Assembly: GCF_000183545.2 (NCBI RefSeq)
Contig: NZ_JH976535.1
Coordinates: 2,047,837-2,111,836 of the forward strand
Direction of reading: 5' to 3'
Length of the DNA stretch: 64,000 nucleotides
Source of the DNA: Thermaerobacter subterraneus DSM 13965
GTDB lineage: Bacteria > Bacillota > Sulfobacillia > Thermaerobacterales > Thermaerobacteraceae
This document shows, piece by piece, positions 9,734 through 18,435 of this stretch. The position numbers and the translations under genes are program-made. The notes below the pieces were generated by a model. It saw only the letters and a list, made by a program, of their open reading frames with translations, searched no databases and was not told the origin of the DNA. Each line of letters begins with the position of its first letter. The first letter of the stretch is position 1.

Positions 9734-10948
9734 TCATTCAAGGGCCAGCCGAGTTTGCTCGTGGGGAGATGCTGACGCGCGGGACCGCTCCGGCTGAAGT
9801 TGTCCCAACCTCAGCAACTCGCCAGCCGTGTACAGGTGCTCGCGGATGGCGCGGCGCGTGGTGATGTCAACCGGGGCAATGAGCGTTTCCCCCTGATCGG
9901 CCTCGACGGCCAGCAACATGTCATCTGTCAGGTCGGGGTGATCGAGCAATTCCGGGCTGTGGGTGGTGATCACGATTTGCGTTTGGCGGGCTGCCTCTAG
10001 CAGCGCATCCATGAGCTTGACCGCGGCTCCCGGGTGGATCGCGATCTCTGGCTCCTCGATTCCCACCAGTGGAACCGGGAATCTGGTCATGGCCTGCGTC
10101 TGAAAAGCGGCCACCAGGACACCCAGAGCCCTGAGCGTACCGTCAGAAACGTTGGCTGCCGCAAAAGTCCACGGGTCCCGGGCACCCCGAACCGCTTGGC
10201 GGAACCGCAGCGCTGCTTTATGCTGCAGGTAGACAACCTCAACCGACCGCACGCCCGGAACCACCGCTTGTAAGTACTCCATGATGCGATCCAATACATC
10301 AGGGTTATTCTCATGAAGCCGCCGGATCACGCTGGCCATATTGCGGCCGTCCCGACTCAACAACTCGCCAGGGTCCGGATCTTGGATATCCTTAATGACG
10401 TCCGGATTCAGGTTATAGAAGCCCATGTGGGAAAGGCCGTCGTATAGAGCACGAAACTGAGGCAATCCCGATACCAGCGTCAGGTAGAGGCGATCGCTTT
10501 CAATGTGCTCCGGTCCCAGGTTGCCGAAGCTTGCCCTGCGGACAGTCCCCTTCTCCACTTCGTAAAAGTGCTGCCCCATATCGGCCGTCCGAATGGCGCA
10601 CGTTTCGTGAATCACCTGATATCCCGCACCGCGGGTAGAGCCGATCCTGAAAGCATATTCGGCCTCCGCCCCATCACGAAGGTTGACCTTCAGTTCAATA
10701 TCGAAGTTATGGGGATGTCCGTGGGACCGCCGGCGTACCTCGTTGATCCCGCCTCTGTCCCGTATGGCGTGTTCTAGGGTCGTTCGCAGAGCATCCGCCA
10801 CGAAGCGCAGGGCATCTAGGAAATTACTTTTGCCAGAACCGTTAGGCCCTACGAGCACCGTAACATGACTCAAATGCACCTCGCATGCAGCAATGCTCTT
10901 GTAGTTCCGTACCCTGACCGACTGAATGAAGGGGCGCCCACCCGCCAC
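9734..10948 (-). CDS. AAA family ATPase (AAA_21/RecF-like), likely accessory or defence-type
   Basis: A 404-residue SMC/RecF-like ATPase. Walker A GPNGSGKS is at residues 34-41 after the typical opening VRVRNYKSI; a signature-like NVSDGTLRALG lies near residue 275; Walker B GIEEPEIAIHP and the switch ITTHSPELLD follow near 310-345. GTG 10948 has AGGGGTGA six bases upstream. The downstream partner is the frameshifted DUF4276 gene. This two-gene layout recalls ATPase/TOPRIM-like phage-defence pairs such as PARIS or AbiL, but the assignment to a named system is inference. Base composition is clearly lower in GC than the neighbours, which suggests transfer. Confidence 0.85.
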   Translation of the reverse strand: MAGGRPFIQSVRVRNYKSIAACEVHLSHVTVLVGPNGSGKSNFLDALRFVADALRTTLEHAIRDRGGINEVRRRSHGHPHNFDIELKVNLRDGAEAEYAFRIGSTRGAGYQVIHETCAIRTADMGQHFYEVEKGTVRRASFGNLGPEHIESDRLYLTLVSGLPQFRALYDGLSHMGFYNLNPDVIKDIQDPDPGELLSRDGRNMASVIRRLHENNPDVLDRIMEYLQAVVPGVRSVEVVYLQHKAALRFRQAVRGARDPWTFAAANVSDGTLRALGVLVAAFQTQAMTRFPVPLVGIEEPEIAIHPGAAVKLMDALLEAARQTQIVITTHSPELLDHPDLTDDMLLAVEADQGETLIAPVDITTRRAIREHLYTAGELLRLGQLQPERSRASASPHEQTRLALE

Positions 10949-11152
10949 CGCTCGTCACCCCTCTCGCGCGGCGTGCCGCAACGACCCCGTGTCCTTTCCC
11001 GCATCGCATCAGGTGAGTCCGCCTGCCGTAAGTATCGTACCCATCTTGAACCAAGAATGCAGCGAACCAGATCATGTGGCGAGCTTGGTCAGCTGGCGGG
11101 ATGAAACATAACAATGACGGCCTCTACCCTTCCTTGCCGTGACGCCCCGTCC

Positions 11153-12196
11153 CTAGCGCCAGCTCTCGCGGCGATCCCCGCTCCGGCGGGAGCGGCCCCC
11201 CGCTGACAAGCCAGGACGTCCCTGGGCCCACTGGTGATGCCACCGCACCCAGGCCACGTACCGCGCCAGCCCCTGCTCCAGCGAGACCCGGGGCTCGTAC
11301 CCGAGCCGCTCCCGGGCCCGGCCGATGTCCGCCCAGGTGGCCGGCGCGTCGCCAGGGGCCGGCGGCTGCAGATCCAGGGCGATGGGCCGGTGCAGGACCC
11401 GTCCCAGGGCGGCGATCAGCTGCTGCAGGGTGAAGGGCCCTCCGCTCCCCAGGTTGTAGATTTCAAACCCCGTGCCCGGCTCCAGCAGGGCGGCCCAGGT
11501 GCCTCGCACCACGTCGCCCACCTCGGTGTAGTCGCGGCGGCTCTGGATGTCGCCGAACACGGGGATAGGCTGGCCGGCCAGCGCCCGGGCCGTGAAGCGG
11601 GCGATGGCCATGTCCGGCCGCTGGCGCGGCCCGTACACCGTGAAGTAGCGCAGGCAGCTGACCCCGATGCCCAGCAGCCGCTGGTACGTCAGGGCGTACT
11701 GCTCGGCCGCCGCCTTGGATGCGGCATAGGGCGACAGGGGCGCCGGCGGCATGTCCTCCCGCCAGGGACCGGGCTGGGCGCCGTAGACCGACGACGACGA
11801 CGCCACCACCACCCGCCGGACCGTCCCCGGGTGCCGCCGGATGGCCTCGAACAGGGCCACCGTGCCGCCCACGTTGGCCTCCAGATAGCGCCGGGGCTCG
11901 GCCAGGGACGGGCGCACCCCCGGCAGCGCCGCCAGGTGGGCCACATGGGTGAAGCGGTGACGGGCGAAGAGGCGGTCGAGCAGCTCCCCGTTGCGCACGT
12001 CCCCCCGGACGAACCGGAAGGATCCTGAAGCCCGCGCCGCCCGCAGGCGCAGAAGCTCCACGTTGGCCTGCTTCAGGGCCGGATCGTAATTCGACGCGAA
12101 GGCGTCCAGCACCACCACGTCGGCGCCTTGCACCAGCGCCCACTCGGCCAGGTGGGAGCCGATGAAGCCGGCTCCGCCGGTGATCAGGAGCCTCAT
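11153..12196 (-). CDS. NAD-dependent nucleotide-sugar epimerase/dehydratase
   Basis: A 347-residue extended short-chain dehydrogenase. The Rossmann motif TGGAGFIGS is at residues 6-14, and the catalytic SSS...YAASK set lies near residues 130-160, followed by YFTVYGPRQRPDMA, typical of UDP-glucuronate/UDP-glucose 4-epimerases. It would supply a UDP-sugar for glycosylation, matching the glycosyltransferases in the same minus-strand block. Start ATG 12196 overlaps the last bases of the ABC ATPase gene by 4 nt, so it is probably translated with it. Substrate (UDP-Glc, UDP-GlcNAc or UDP-GlcA) cannot be decided. Confidence 0.88.
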   Translation of the reverse strand: MRLLITGGAGFIGSHLAEWALVQGADVVVLDAFASNYDPALKQANVELLRLRAARASGSFRFVRGDVRNGELLDRLFARHRFTHVAHLAALPGVRPSLAEPRRYLEANVGGTVALFEAIRRHPGTVRRVVVASSSSVYGAQPGPWREDMPPAPLSPYAASKAAAEQYALTYQRLLGIGVSCLRYFTVYGPRQRPDMAIARFTARALAGQPIPVFGDIQSRRDYTEVGDVVRGTWAALLEPGTGFEIYNLGSGGPFTLQQLIAALGRVLHRPIALDLQPPAPGDAPATWADIGRARERLGYEPRVSLEQGLARYVAWVRWHHQWAQGRPGLSAGGRSRRSGDRRESWR

Positions 12197-13527
12197 GGCC
12201 GGTCCCCCCGGCCCCGGAGGGCGGCCCACAGGGCGCGCTGCCGCCCGTTCAAGGCTTCCGGGCGGGGTCCTGCCGGGCGGCCCTCCCCCCGCCGCTGGCA
12301 GCCAACCTGCTCAAGGGCTTGCCCGCCCTGGCCGGCCTGGCCGGGCGTGTCGCCCTGGCCTGTCACCGGCCTGCCGCCCGGTCCCCCGGCCGCCGCTTCC
12401 ATCGCCGCCCCCTCCGCCGGCGAAGGACCTGCCGCGGCAGGGGCCGGTTCGTCCCCCTGCGGGAACCAGTGCAGGGGATGGCCGGCCTCCACGGTCACGG
12501 CGACCCGGGTGCCCACCGGGTAGTCGTGGACGTGCACCAGCTCGCTGCCCACCACGGTACCGCTGTCCAGGCGCACCCGGTAATGGTAGTAGCCGTCCCG
12601 CCGCTCCCGGCCGGCGATGACGCCCGTGGCCCCCGGCCCGGTCCAGGCGGCGGCGCGCCCGCCCGCCAGAGGACGCAGGGTGATGTCGTCGGGCCGCACC
12701 AGCACCCGCACCGGCGTGCCCGGCGCCACGGTGACGCCTTGCCGGAAGAACCCCAGCTCGGTGGCGATGCCGCCGGGTTCGACCCGGCCCTCCAGCAGGG
12801 TGGCAGGTCCCATGAACTCCGCCACGAAGGGGGTCAGGGGCCGGTAGTAGACCTCCTCCGGCGTGCCTACCTGCTCGATGCGGCCCCCGTGCATGACCGC
12901 CACCCGGTCGCCCAGGTTGAGGGCTTCCCGCCGGTCGTGGGTCACCAGCACGGTGGTGGTCCCCGTGCGGCGCAGGATCTCCCGGACTTCTTCCCGCACC
13001 TGCTGGCGCAGGTCGGCGTCCAGGTTGGAGAAGGGTTCGTCCAAGAGCAGGATCTGGGGCCGCGGGGCCAGGGCCCGGGCCAGGGCCACCCGCTGCTGCT
13101 GCCCGCCCGAGAGCTCGTGGGGGTAGCGGTCTTCCAGGCCCTCCAGCCGCACCAGTTCGACCATCTCCGCCACGCGGCGCCGGCGCTCGGGCCCCCGGGG
13201 CAGGCCAAAGGCGATGTTCTCCGCCACCGTCAGGTGGGGGAACAGGGCATACTCCTGGAACACCAGCCCGGCCCGCCGTTCTTCGGGAGGAACCGGCCGG
13301 CCCGCTCCCGCCACCACCCGGCCGCTCAGCTCGATGCGGCCGGCGTCGGGCACCTCGAAGCCGGCGATCAGCCGGAGGGTGGTGGTCTTGCCACAGCCGC
13401 TGGGCCCCACCAGCACCAGGATCTCGCCCCGGTACACATCCAGGTCCAGGCCCGCCACCGCCTGGGTGGGCCCGAAGCGCTTCACCAGCCCGCGGCAGCG
13501 GATGACGGGCGCGCCGGCATCCTTCAC
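12193..13527 (-). CDS. Ferric-iron type ABC transporter ATP-binding protein (FbpC-like)
   Basis: A 444-residue ABC ATPase with Walker A GPSGCGKT, signature LSGGQQQR, Walker B ILLLDEPFSNLDADLR and a C-terminal TOBE-type domain ending near residue 360 (HPLHWFPQGDE). The final 80 residues are Gly/Pro/Ala-rich and probably disordered. Start GTG 13527 shares a GTGA overlap with the permease stop and has AAGGGGAG eight bases upstream. Together with the permease and the separate binding protein at 17210 it should import Fe3+; thiamine or spermidine import is less likely given the binding protein. Confidence 0.85.
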   Translation of the reverse strand: MKDAGAPVIRCRGLVKRFGPTQAVAGLDLDVYRGEILVLVGPSGCGKTTTLRLIAGFEVPDAGRIELSGRVVAGAGRPVPPEERRAGLVFQEYALFPHLTVAENIAFGLPRGPERRRRVAEMVELVRLEGLEDRYPHELSGGQQQRVALARALAPRPQILLLDEPFSNLDADLRQQVREEVREILRRTGTTTVLVTHDRREALNLGDRVAVMHGGRIEQVGTPEEVYYRPLTPFVAEFMGPATLLEGRVEPGGIATELGFFRQGVTVAPGTPVRVLVRPDDITLRPLAGGRAAAWTGPGATGVIAGRERRDGYYHYRVRLDSGTVVGSELVHVHDYPVGTRVAVTVEAGHPLHWFPQGDEPAPAAAGPSPAEGAAMEAAAGGPGGRPVTGQGDTPGQAGQGGQALEQVGCQRRGEGRPAGPRPEALNGRQRALWAALRGRGDRP

Positions 13528-15218
13528 GCCTGCCACTCCCCTTCCCGGCGCAGGATCAGCATGACCGAGGCGGCCGACGCCGCCACCAGCAGCAGGGACT
13601 TCACCGCCGCCTGGCCGAAGAAGCCCTCGGTGATGGAGTTCCAGACCGAGGTGGCCAGGGTGCCGAACCCCGCCGGGCTCAGAATCAAGGTCAAGGGCAG
13701 CTCCTTCAGCGTCACCAGGAACACCATCCCGGCCCCGGCCAGCAGGCCCGGCCGCACCAGGGGCAGGGTCACCTGGGCCAGGACCTGCCACGGCCGCCGG
13801 CCCAGGGTGCGGGCCACTTCCTCCAGCTTGGGATCCACCTGCAGCCAGGACGCCCGCAGGGGGCCCAGGGCCGTCGGCAAGAAGACGATCACGTAAGCGG
13901 CCACCAGCAAGGCCACCGTCTGGTAGAGCGGTCCCAGGAACCGCACCCCGAAGAAGACCATGGCCAGGGCGATGACGATCCCGGGAATGGCGAAGCCCAC
14001 GTAGCTGGCCCGCTCCACCAGGCCGCTCAGGAAACCGGGGAACCGGGCCCCCAGGGCCGCTACGGGCAGGGCGGCGGCCACCGTTCCGGCGGCGGCCAGG
14101 GCGGCGACGGCCAGGGAGTTGAAAGTGGCCGGCCCGAGTAGCTCCCACCAGCTTCCCTCCAGCACGCCGCGCACCACCCAGTAGGCCAGCACGCCCAGGG
14201 GGACGCCCAGCCCCAGCAGGACTACGGCGGCGCAGAAGGCCAGGGCGGGCCAGCGCCACGGGCCCAGCGGAACCGGCGCCGGTGGCCGCGGCGTGCCGGG
14301 GGTGTCCCGGTGGTACCGCCACCGCTCCCGCAGCAGGGCGTCCAGTCCCAGAATGGCCAGGGCCGCCGCCACCAGCACCAGGGCCAGGCCCCCCGCCGCC
14401 GCCCGGTCGAAGGCGGCCTGGTACTGGACGTAGATCGCCCACGTGAAGGTCTCGTAGCGCAAGGTGGTCACGGCGCCGAACTCGGCCAGGGTGTACAGGG
14501 CCACCAGCCGCGCCCCGGAGAGGATGGCCGGGCGCAACTGGGGCAGGATGACGCTCCGGAAGGTGGCGCCGCGGCCGCGGCCGAGGCTGAGCGCCGCTTC
14601 TTCCAGCGCCGGGTCGAGGCGCGCCAGGGCGGCCCGCACCGGCAACAAGATGTAAGGATAAGTGAAAAGGGTCATGACCAGGTAGGCGCCCCAGAAGCCG
14701 TGCAGGTCCGGCAGCCGCTGGACGCCCAGGGGCGCCAGCAGGCGCTGGAGGAGCCCGTGGGGCCCCGCGGCGACCACGTAGAGGAAGCTGCCCACGTAGC
14801 TCGGGATGGCCAGGGGCAGCACCGTGGCCACCGCCCAGAAGCGCCGCCCGGGGAGATCGGTCCGTACCACCAGCCAGGCCAGGGGTACCGCCAGGATGAC
14901 GCCCGTGGCGGTCACCGCCGCCACCAGCCCCAGGGAGCGGCCGGCGATGGCCCAGGTGGCGGGCCGGAAGAGCAGCTCGGCCACCCGGTCCCAGGCTCCC
15001 GCCGTGCGGATGAGCAGGTAGGCCACCGGCAGCAGCATCGCCGCCGCCACCAGGGCTGCCGGCACCACCAGGGCCAGCGGCGGCTGGGGGCCCTGACCCG
15101 GCCCTCCCGCCTTGCGGCGGGCGGCCTCCAGGAAACCGGCCCGGGGGCCCGGACCGGGCCGTCTCGCCGGCTGGGGGGCTGGCACCGGGGTCCGCGCGGG
15201 GGACCAGGCCTCTGCCAC
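13524..15218 (-). CDS. Ferric-iron type ABC transporter permease, two fused domains (FbpB-like)
   Basis: A 564-residue permease with about 12 membrane helices and two BPD_transp_1 halves, each with an EAA loop (EEAALSLGRGRGATFRSVILP in the first, EEVARTLGRRPWQVLAQVTLP in the second, each read here as its key segment). This double architecture is typical of FbpB/SfuB iron permeases. Start GTG 15218 follows GGAGG by eight bases. It overlaps the ATPase gene by 4 nt. A Fur-box-like element lies about 45 bases upstream of the start, so iron repression is plausible. Confidence 0.88.
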   Translation of the reverse strand: MAEAWSPARTPVPAPQPARRPGPGPRAGFLEAARRKAGGPGQGPQPPLALVVPAALVAAAMLLPVAYLLIRTAGAWDRVAELLFRPATWAIAGRSLGLVAAVTATGVILAVPLAWLVVRTDLPGRRFWAVATVLPLAIPSYVGSFLYVVAAGPHGLLQRLLAPLGVQRLPDLHGFWGAYLVMTLFTYPYILLPVRAALARLDPALEEAALSLGRGRGATFRSVILPQLRPAILSGARLVALYTLAEFGAVTTLRYETFTWAIYVQYQAAFDRAAAGGLALVLVAAALAILGLDALLRERWRYHRDTPGTPRPPAPVPLGPWRWPALAFCAAVVLLGLGVPLGVLAYWVVRGVLEGSWWELLGPATFNSLAVAALAAAGTVAAALPVAALGARFPGFLSGLVERASYVGFAIPGIVIALAMVFFGVRFLGPLYQTVALLVAAYVIVFLPTALGPLRASWLQVDPKLEEVARTLGRRPWQVLAQVTLPLVRPGLLAGAGMVFLVTLKELPLTLILSPAGFGTLATSVWNSITEGFFGQAAVKSLLLVAASAASVMLILRREGEWQA

Positions 15219-15260
15219 AGGGGTCGCCTCCTCGGGTTCACTGTAGCACGGCCGCGGCCG

Positions 15261-15278
15261 AATTGATAGACATTCTCT
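15261..15278 (-). promoter_or_regulatory. Fur-box-like operator upstream of the iron permease
   Basis: The minus-strand sequence GAGAATGTCTATCAATT (15277-15261) matches the classical 7-1-7 Fur half-site pattern at 10 of 14 positions (read on the plus strand as TGATAGA-C-ATTCTCT). It is an AT-rich island in a GC-rich gap and overlaps a possible -10 box TATCAA. A second site with the same GARAATG-N2-TNTCAAT pattern lies at 22038-22054. Binding by Fur is inferred. Confidence 0.5.
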
Positions 15279-16776
15279 ATTTCAACAAGGCCTGGCCCTT
15301 GGCCCAAAGGTCCCGGCGGTCAAGACGGCCGCTCCCGTCCTTCCGGTCAAGCCGCCATCCCCAGCTCCCCAATGCCCAAAGGACGGCCAGCCACAGCCCC
15401 GTCAGCCAGGGGGTGCTCCCCGCCCAGGAGCGGTAGTCCGGGAACAGCAGGCCCATGGCCTGGAACCAGCCCACCGGCATGGCGAAGGGGTCGACGGCCA
15501 CCGTGACCTGCCCCAGGTTGACCGCCCGCACCAGGGCCGCCGTCACCGCCACCGACAGCCCGGCCAGCAGGAAGAAGGCGCTGCGCGCCCCACGCCCGCC
15601 CCGCTCGAGCACCAGGGCCAGGGGCAGGGCGTAGAGCGGCAGGACGGTCATCACGGTGCGGCCGGGGAACCACCAGCCCATCATGGTGATGGCGACGAAG
15701 ACCGCCATCAGGTGCTGCACCGCGATCAGGCCCAGGGCAAGACGCGGGGCGCCCTTCCGCCGCGCCATGAGCACCAGCCCCGGCAGCGCCAGGAGCAGCA
15801 CGGGCGCCCAGCGCGCCAGGCCGAAGCGGCGGTCCACGAAGAGCCCCCAGAGCCGGTAGAACCGGTTGGCCAGGTCCGTCACGTGCGCCCGCAACACCTC
15901 GGGCGTGGAGTCGCCCGCGTACACCACGTTGACCGAGTAGGGCGTCAGGGCGCCGAAGACCCGCAGGTGGAACAGCACGTAGGGCACGGCCAGCAGCACG
16001 CCCGCCCCGGCCAGCGCCCAGCGGCCCTCCCGCCCGGCCCTCCAGAAGGCCGCCGCGGCCACCACCGCGGCCAGGGGCGCGTATTTGATGCCCAGCCAGA
16101 GCAGGGCGGCCAGCAAGAGGGCCAGCATCAGGGCCCGGGTCACCTCCCGCCGCGGGGCTAGGCTTCCCCCGGCGTCCCGGGCCCCTGCCGCCAGAGGGAG
16201 GTGGCGGGGACCGCCCGCAGCCCGAGCCGGATCCCCGGCCGCCGGCCCGCCGGCCTCCAGCAGCAACAGCGCTGCCACCAGCACCAGGGCGGCCGGCACC
16301 TCCGGGTAGATCTCCGTGGCGTAGACGAAGGGCGTGGCCGCCAGGGCCAGGGCCAGGGTCGCCCAGGCGCTCCAGCGCGCCTCGCCCGTCACTCGGGCCA
16401 CCCAGACGTAGACCAGGGCGAAGGTCAGGGCGGCCAGCAGCTGGAGCTGGAGCTGCGCGCCCCGGAGGCCGCCCAGCGCGAAGCCGGGGATCAGCAGCAC
16501 CGACAGCCCGGGGTTATGCGGGCTCAGGATGCGCCCGTCGGCCGTGGGGACCGACTGCATCCAGAGGCCGTCGGGATGGTCGAAGAAGGCCCGGTAGGAA
16601 TGGCGCCGGTACTGCTGGCTCAGGTCCAGGTCGCCGTCCTCCAGCAGGCTCTGGGTGGTGAGCAGGTAGAACGGCTCGTCCCCCGTGATGGCGGCGCCCT
16701 GGCTGGCCCGCAGGCCCGCCGAAAGGCTGTAGAGCGCGGCCAGCAGGACGAACAGCGCCACGGCCCTCCGGGCCAT
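15277..16776 (-). CDS. Membrane glycosyltransferase of the GT-C / PMT-like (GT39-type) class
   Basis: About 499 residues with 11-12 hydrophobic helices. ITGDEPFYL just after the first helix (about residues 31-39) is the Asp-Glu motif of dolichyl/undecaprenyl-phosphate sugar transferases of the PMT/ArnT class, placed in the first outer loop. The enzyme would move a sugar from a lipid carrier to a protein or glycan outside the membrane. I start at ATG 16776 (GTG 16785 possible); the open frame upstream is low-complexity. It sits between the iron-binding protein and the iron permease genes, splitting that transporter set. Confidence 0.75.
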   Translation of the reverse strand: MARRAVALFVLLAALYSLSAGLRASQGAAITGDEPFYLLTTQSLLEDGDLDLSQQYRRHSYRAFFDHPDGLWMQSVPTADGRILSPHNPGLSVLLIPGFALGGLRGAQLQLQLLAALTFALVYVWVARVTGEARWSAWATLALALAATPFVYATEIYPEVPAALVLVAALLLLEAGGPAAGDPARAAGGPRHLPLAAGARDAGGSLAPRREVTRALMLALLLAALLWLGIKYAPLAAVVAAAAFWRAGREGRWALAGAGVLLAVPYVLFHLRVFGALTPYSVNVVYAGDSTPEVLRAHVTDLANRFYRLWGLFVDRRFGLARWAPVLLLALPGLVLMARRKGAPRLALGLIAVQHLMAVFVAITMMGWWFPGRTVMTVLPLYALPLALVLERGGRGARSAFFLLAGLSVAVTAALVRAVNLGQVTVAVDPFAMPVGWFQAMGLLFPDYRSWAGSTPWLTGLWLAVLWALGSWGWRLDRKDGSGRLDRRDLWAKGQALLK

Positions 16777-17209
16777 CCTTGCCACCCCCTTGTCCGCGGC
16801 AGCCGCCTGCACCCGCCAGGCGAAGCCGCACCCGCTGCTGCTCAGCGACCCGGCGCGACCACCCGCTCCCGGGCTCCCCGGCCGCTGCTCCGGCCCGGCG
16901 GTGCCCGGGCCGCCGGGCGGCGGTCGCCGTCCCGGCTCTAGTCGCCGTCCCGGCTCCGTCTCCACGCCATGCCGGCCCCGGCACGGGATGGTCCCGGCTG
17001 CGTCCCGGTTGCATCGCGGCCCCTGCCCCTTGGCCCGCCCCTGCCTGACGGCAGCCTGGGGAACCCGACCCTACCCGGCCGGGCGGCCGGCGTCAGCCGG
17101 GCCGACGGCCCCGCCCCCGCGGGTGGATGGCCAAACCTGGGCGGCGGCCCCGTCCCCGCCGGTGCCGCCGGCTCCCGGCCTGCCCTTCAGGCTGTCCCGG
17201 CGGGCTTTC
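16777..17209. other. 433-bp gap between glycosyltransferase and iron-binding protein genes
   Basis: GC-rich, Gly/Pro/Arg-type low-complexity sequence in all frames. I see no convincing gene, AT-rich promoter or U-tract terminator. Open frames across it are shadows without family resemblance. Confidence 0.6.
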
Positions 17210-18421
17210 TCAGGGCAGCACGCCCGTATCCCGCAGCAGGTTGACCGTCTCCCGGATCTGGGCCAGGTCGCTCTGGTCGATGGCCGGCGGGTCCAGCTCC
17301 TCCATGGGCGGCACGCCCTCGGGAAGCGGGATGCCGGCGATCATCGGGAACTCCTTGGTCTCTTGGGTGAAATAGCGCTGGGCCTCCTCGCTCAGCAGGA
17401 ACCGGACGAACCGCTCCGCCGCCTCCTTCTGGTCCGTCGAGCGCAGGATGGCCGCCCCCGTCACGTCGATCACCGCGCCGGGATCGCCGTTCTTGAGGAA
17501 GTGGTTGCGGGCGGCGAAGCCGGTGCCCAGCTCCTCCATGAGGCGCGGCACGTAGTAGTGGTTGGCCACGCCGATGTCGATCTCGCCGTCGGCCACCGCC
17601 CGGACGATGCTGATCAGGTTGGGGTACTCCTTGGGCTCATTGGCCTTCATGCCCTCCAGCCACTGCCGGGCCGCCTCTTCCCCCCGGGTCAGCCGGATGG
17701 CGGTGACCAGGATCTGCCATTCACCATGGGTCGGTGCCCAGCCGACGCGGCCCTTCCACTTGGGGTCGGTCAGGGCCATGACCGAATCGGGCAGGTCGCG
17801 GGCGGGATCGATGCGGTCCTTGTTGTAGACGATGACCTTGGACCGGCCCGACACCCCCACCCACTGCCCGTCGGGCGAGCGGAACCGCGGGTCGACCTTC
17901 TCCAGCACGTCCTGGGGCAGCTGGGCCAGCAGGCCGGCTTCCCGCAGGGGGCCCCAGCCGCCGGCGTCGGACAGGTACAGGACATCGGCCTCGGTGCGGT
18001 CCCCCTCTTCCAGCAGGGTGTTGACTAGCTCGGCCGTGCTGCCGTAACGCACCCGGATGTCGATGCCCGTTTCCTTCGCGAACTGCTCCAGCAGCGGGTG
18101 GACCAGGCTCTGGGTCCGGCTGGAGTAGATCACCAGCTGCTGGTTGCCGCCGCCCAGCGGGCCGCACCCCGCCAGGACGAACCCGGCCAGCGCCAGGAGG
18201 AGCACCGACCCCAGGAGCCGGCGCCCGGCCGCCAGGTAGCGGCGCCAGCCCGAGGCCCCGGGACCCCGGTGACCGGCGGTTCCCCGGGCCCGCCGGGCCC
18301 GCGGTGAAGCGACGGGATCGCCGTCCGGGCCGCCCCCGGGTGCGGCGGTGGGACTCCAGCCGTTGCCCGCTGGCGCCGGCCGCCGGGAGGCGGCCGGCGC
18401 CGGTTCGACCACGGTCTGCAA
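17210..18421 (-). CDS. Ferric-iron ABC transporter substrate-binding lipoprotein (FbpA-like)
   Basis: An extracytoplasmic solute-binding protein of about 403 residues. A membrane segment and lipobox LAGC lie about 80-90 residues in, after an unusual Gly/Pro/Arg-rich leader. The mature part opens LVIYSSRTQSLVHPLLEQF and contains ANHYYVPRLM, the tandem tyrosine pair that binds Fe3+ in FbpA proteins. Start is uncertain: TTG 18421 has AAGGAG nine bases upstream; TTG 18439 overlaps the previous stop by 4 nt; ATG 18430 has no usable spacing. It follows the cupredoxin gene directly, which implies co-expression. Confidence 0.85.
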   Translation of the reverse strand: MQTVVEPAPAASRRPAPAGNGWSPTAAPGGGPDGDPVASPRARRARGTAGHRGPGASGWRRYLAAGRRLLGSVLLLALAGFVLAGCGPLGGGNQQLVIYSSRTQSLVHPLLEQFAKETGIDIRVRYGSTAELVNTLLEEGDRTEADVLYLSDAGGWGPLREAGLLAQLPQDVLEKVDPRFRSPDGQWVGVSGRSKVIVYNKDRIDPARDLPDSVMALTDPKWKGRVGWAPTHGEWQILVTAIRLTRGEEAARQWLEGMKANEPKEYPNLISIVRAVADGEIDIGVANHYYVPRLMEELGTGFAARNHFLKNGDPGAVIDVTGAAILRSTDQKEAAERFVRFLLSEEAQRYFTQETKEFPMIAGIPLPEGVPPMEELDPPAIDQSDLAQIRETVNLLRDTGVLP

Positions 18422-18435
18422 GGGCCTCATCTCCT

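Noticed and set aside
10842-11114. A 90-residue minus-strand frame that begins as if protein-like (ARHMIWFAAFLVQDGYDTYG) upstream of the ATPase
   Set aside because: It overlaps the ATPase start in another frame, has a TTG start without a ribosome site, and its second half is plainly shadow sequence. It could be a decayed remnant but I cannot support that.
12193-14442. A 749-residue frame extending the ABC ATPase upstream through the permease gene
   Set aside because: The upstream part is a frame-shifted shadow of the permease; the true start is GTG 13527 with a ribosome site and a GTGA overlap.
17832-18047. Plus-strand frames inside the iron-binding protein gene
   Set aside because: These are antisense shadows caused by high GC; the minus-strand frame has clear family motifs.
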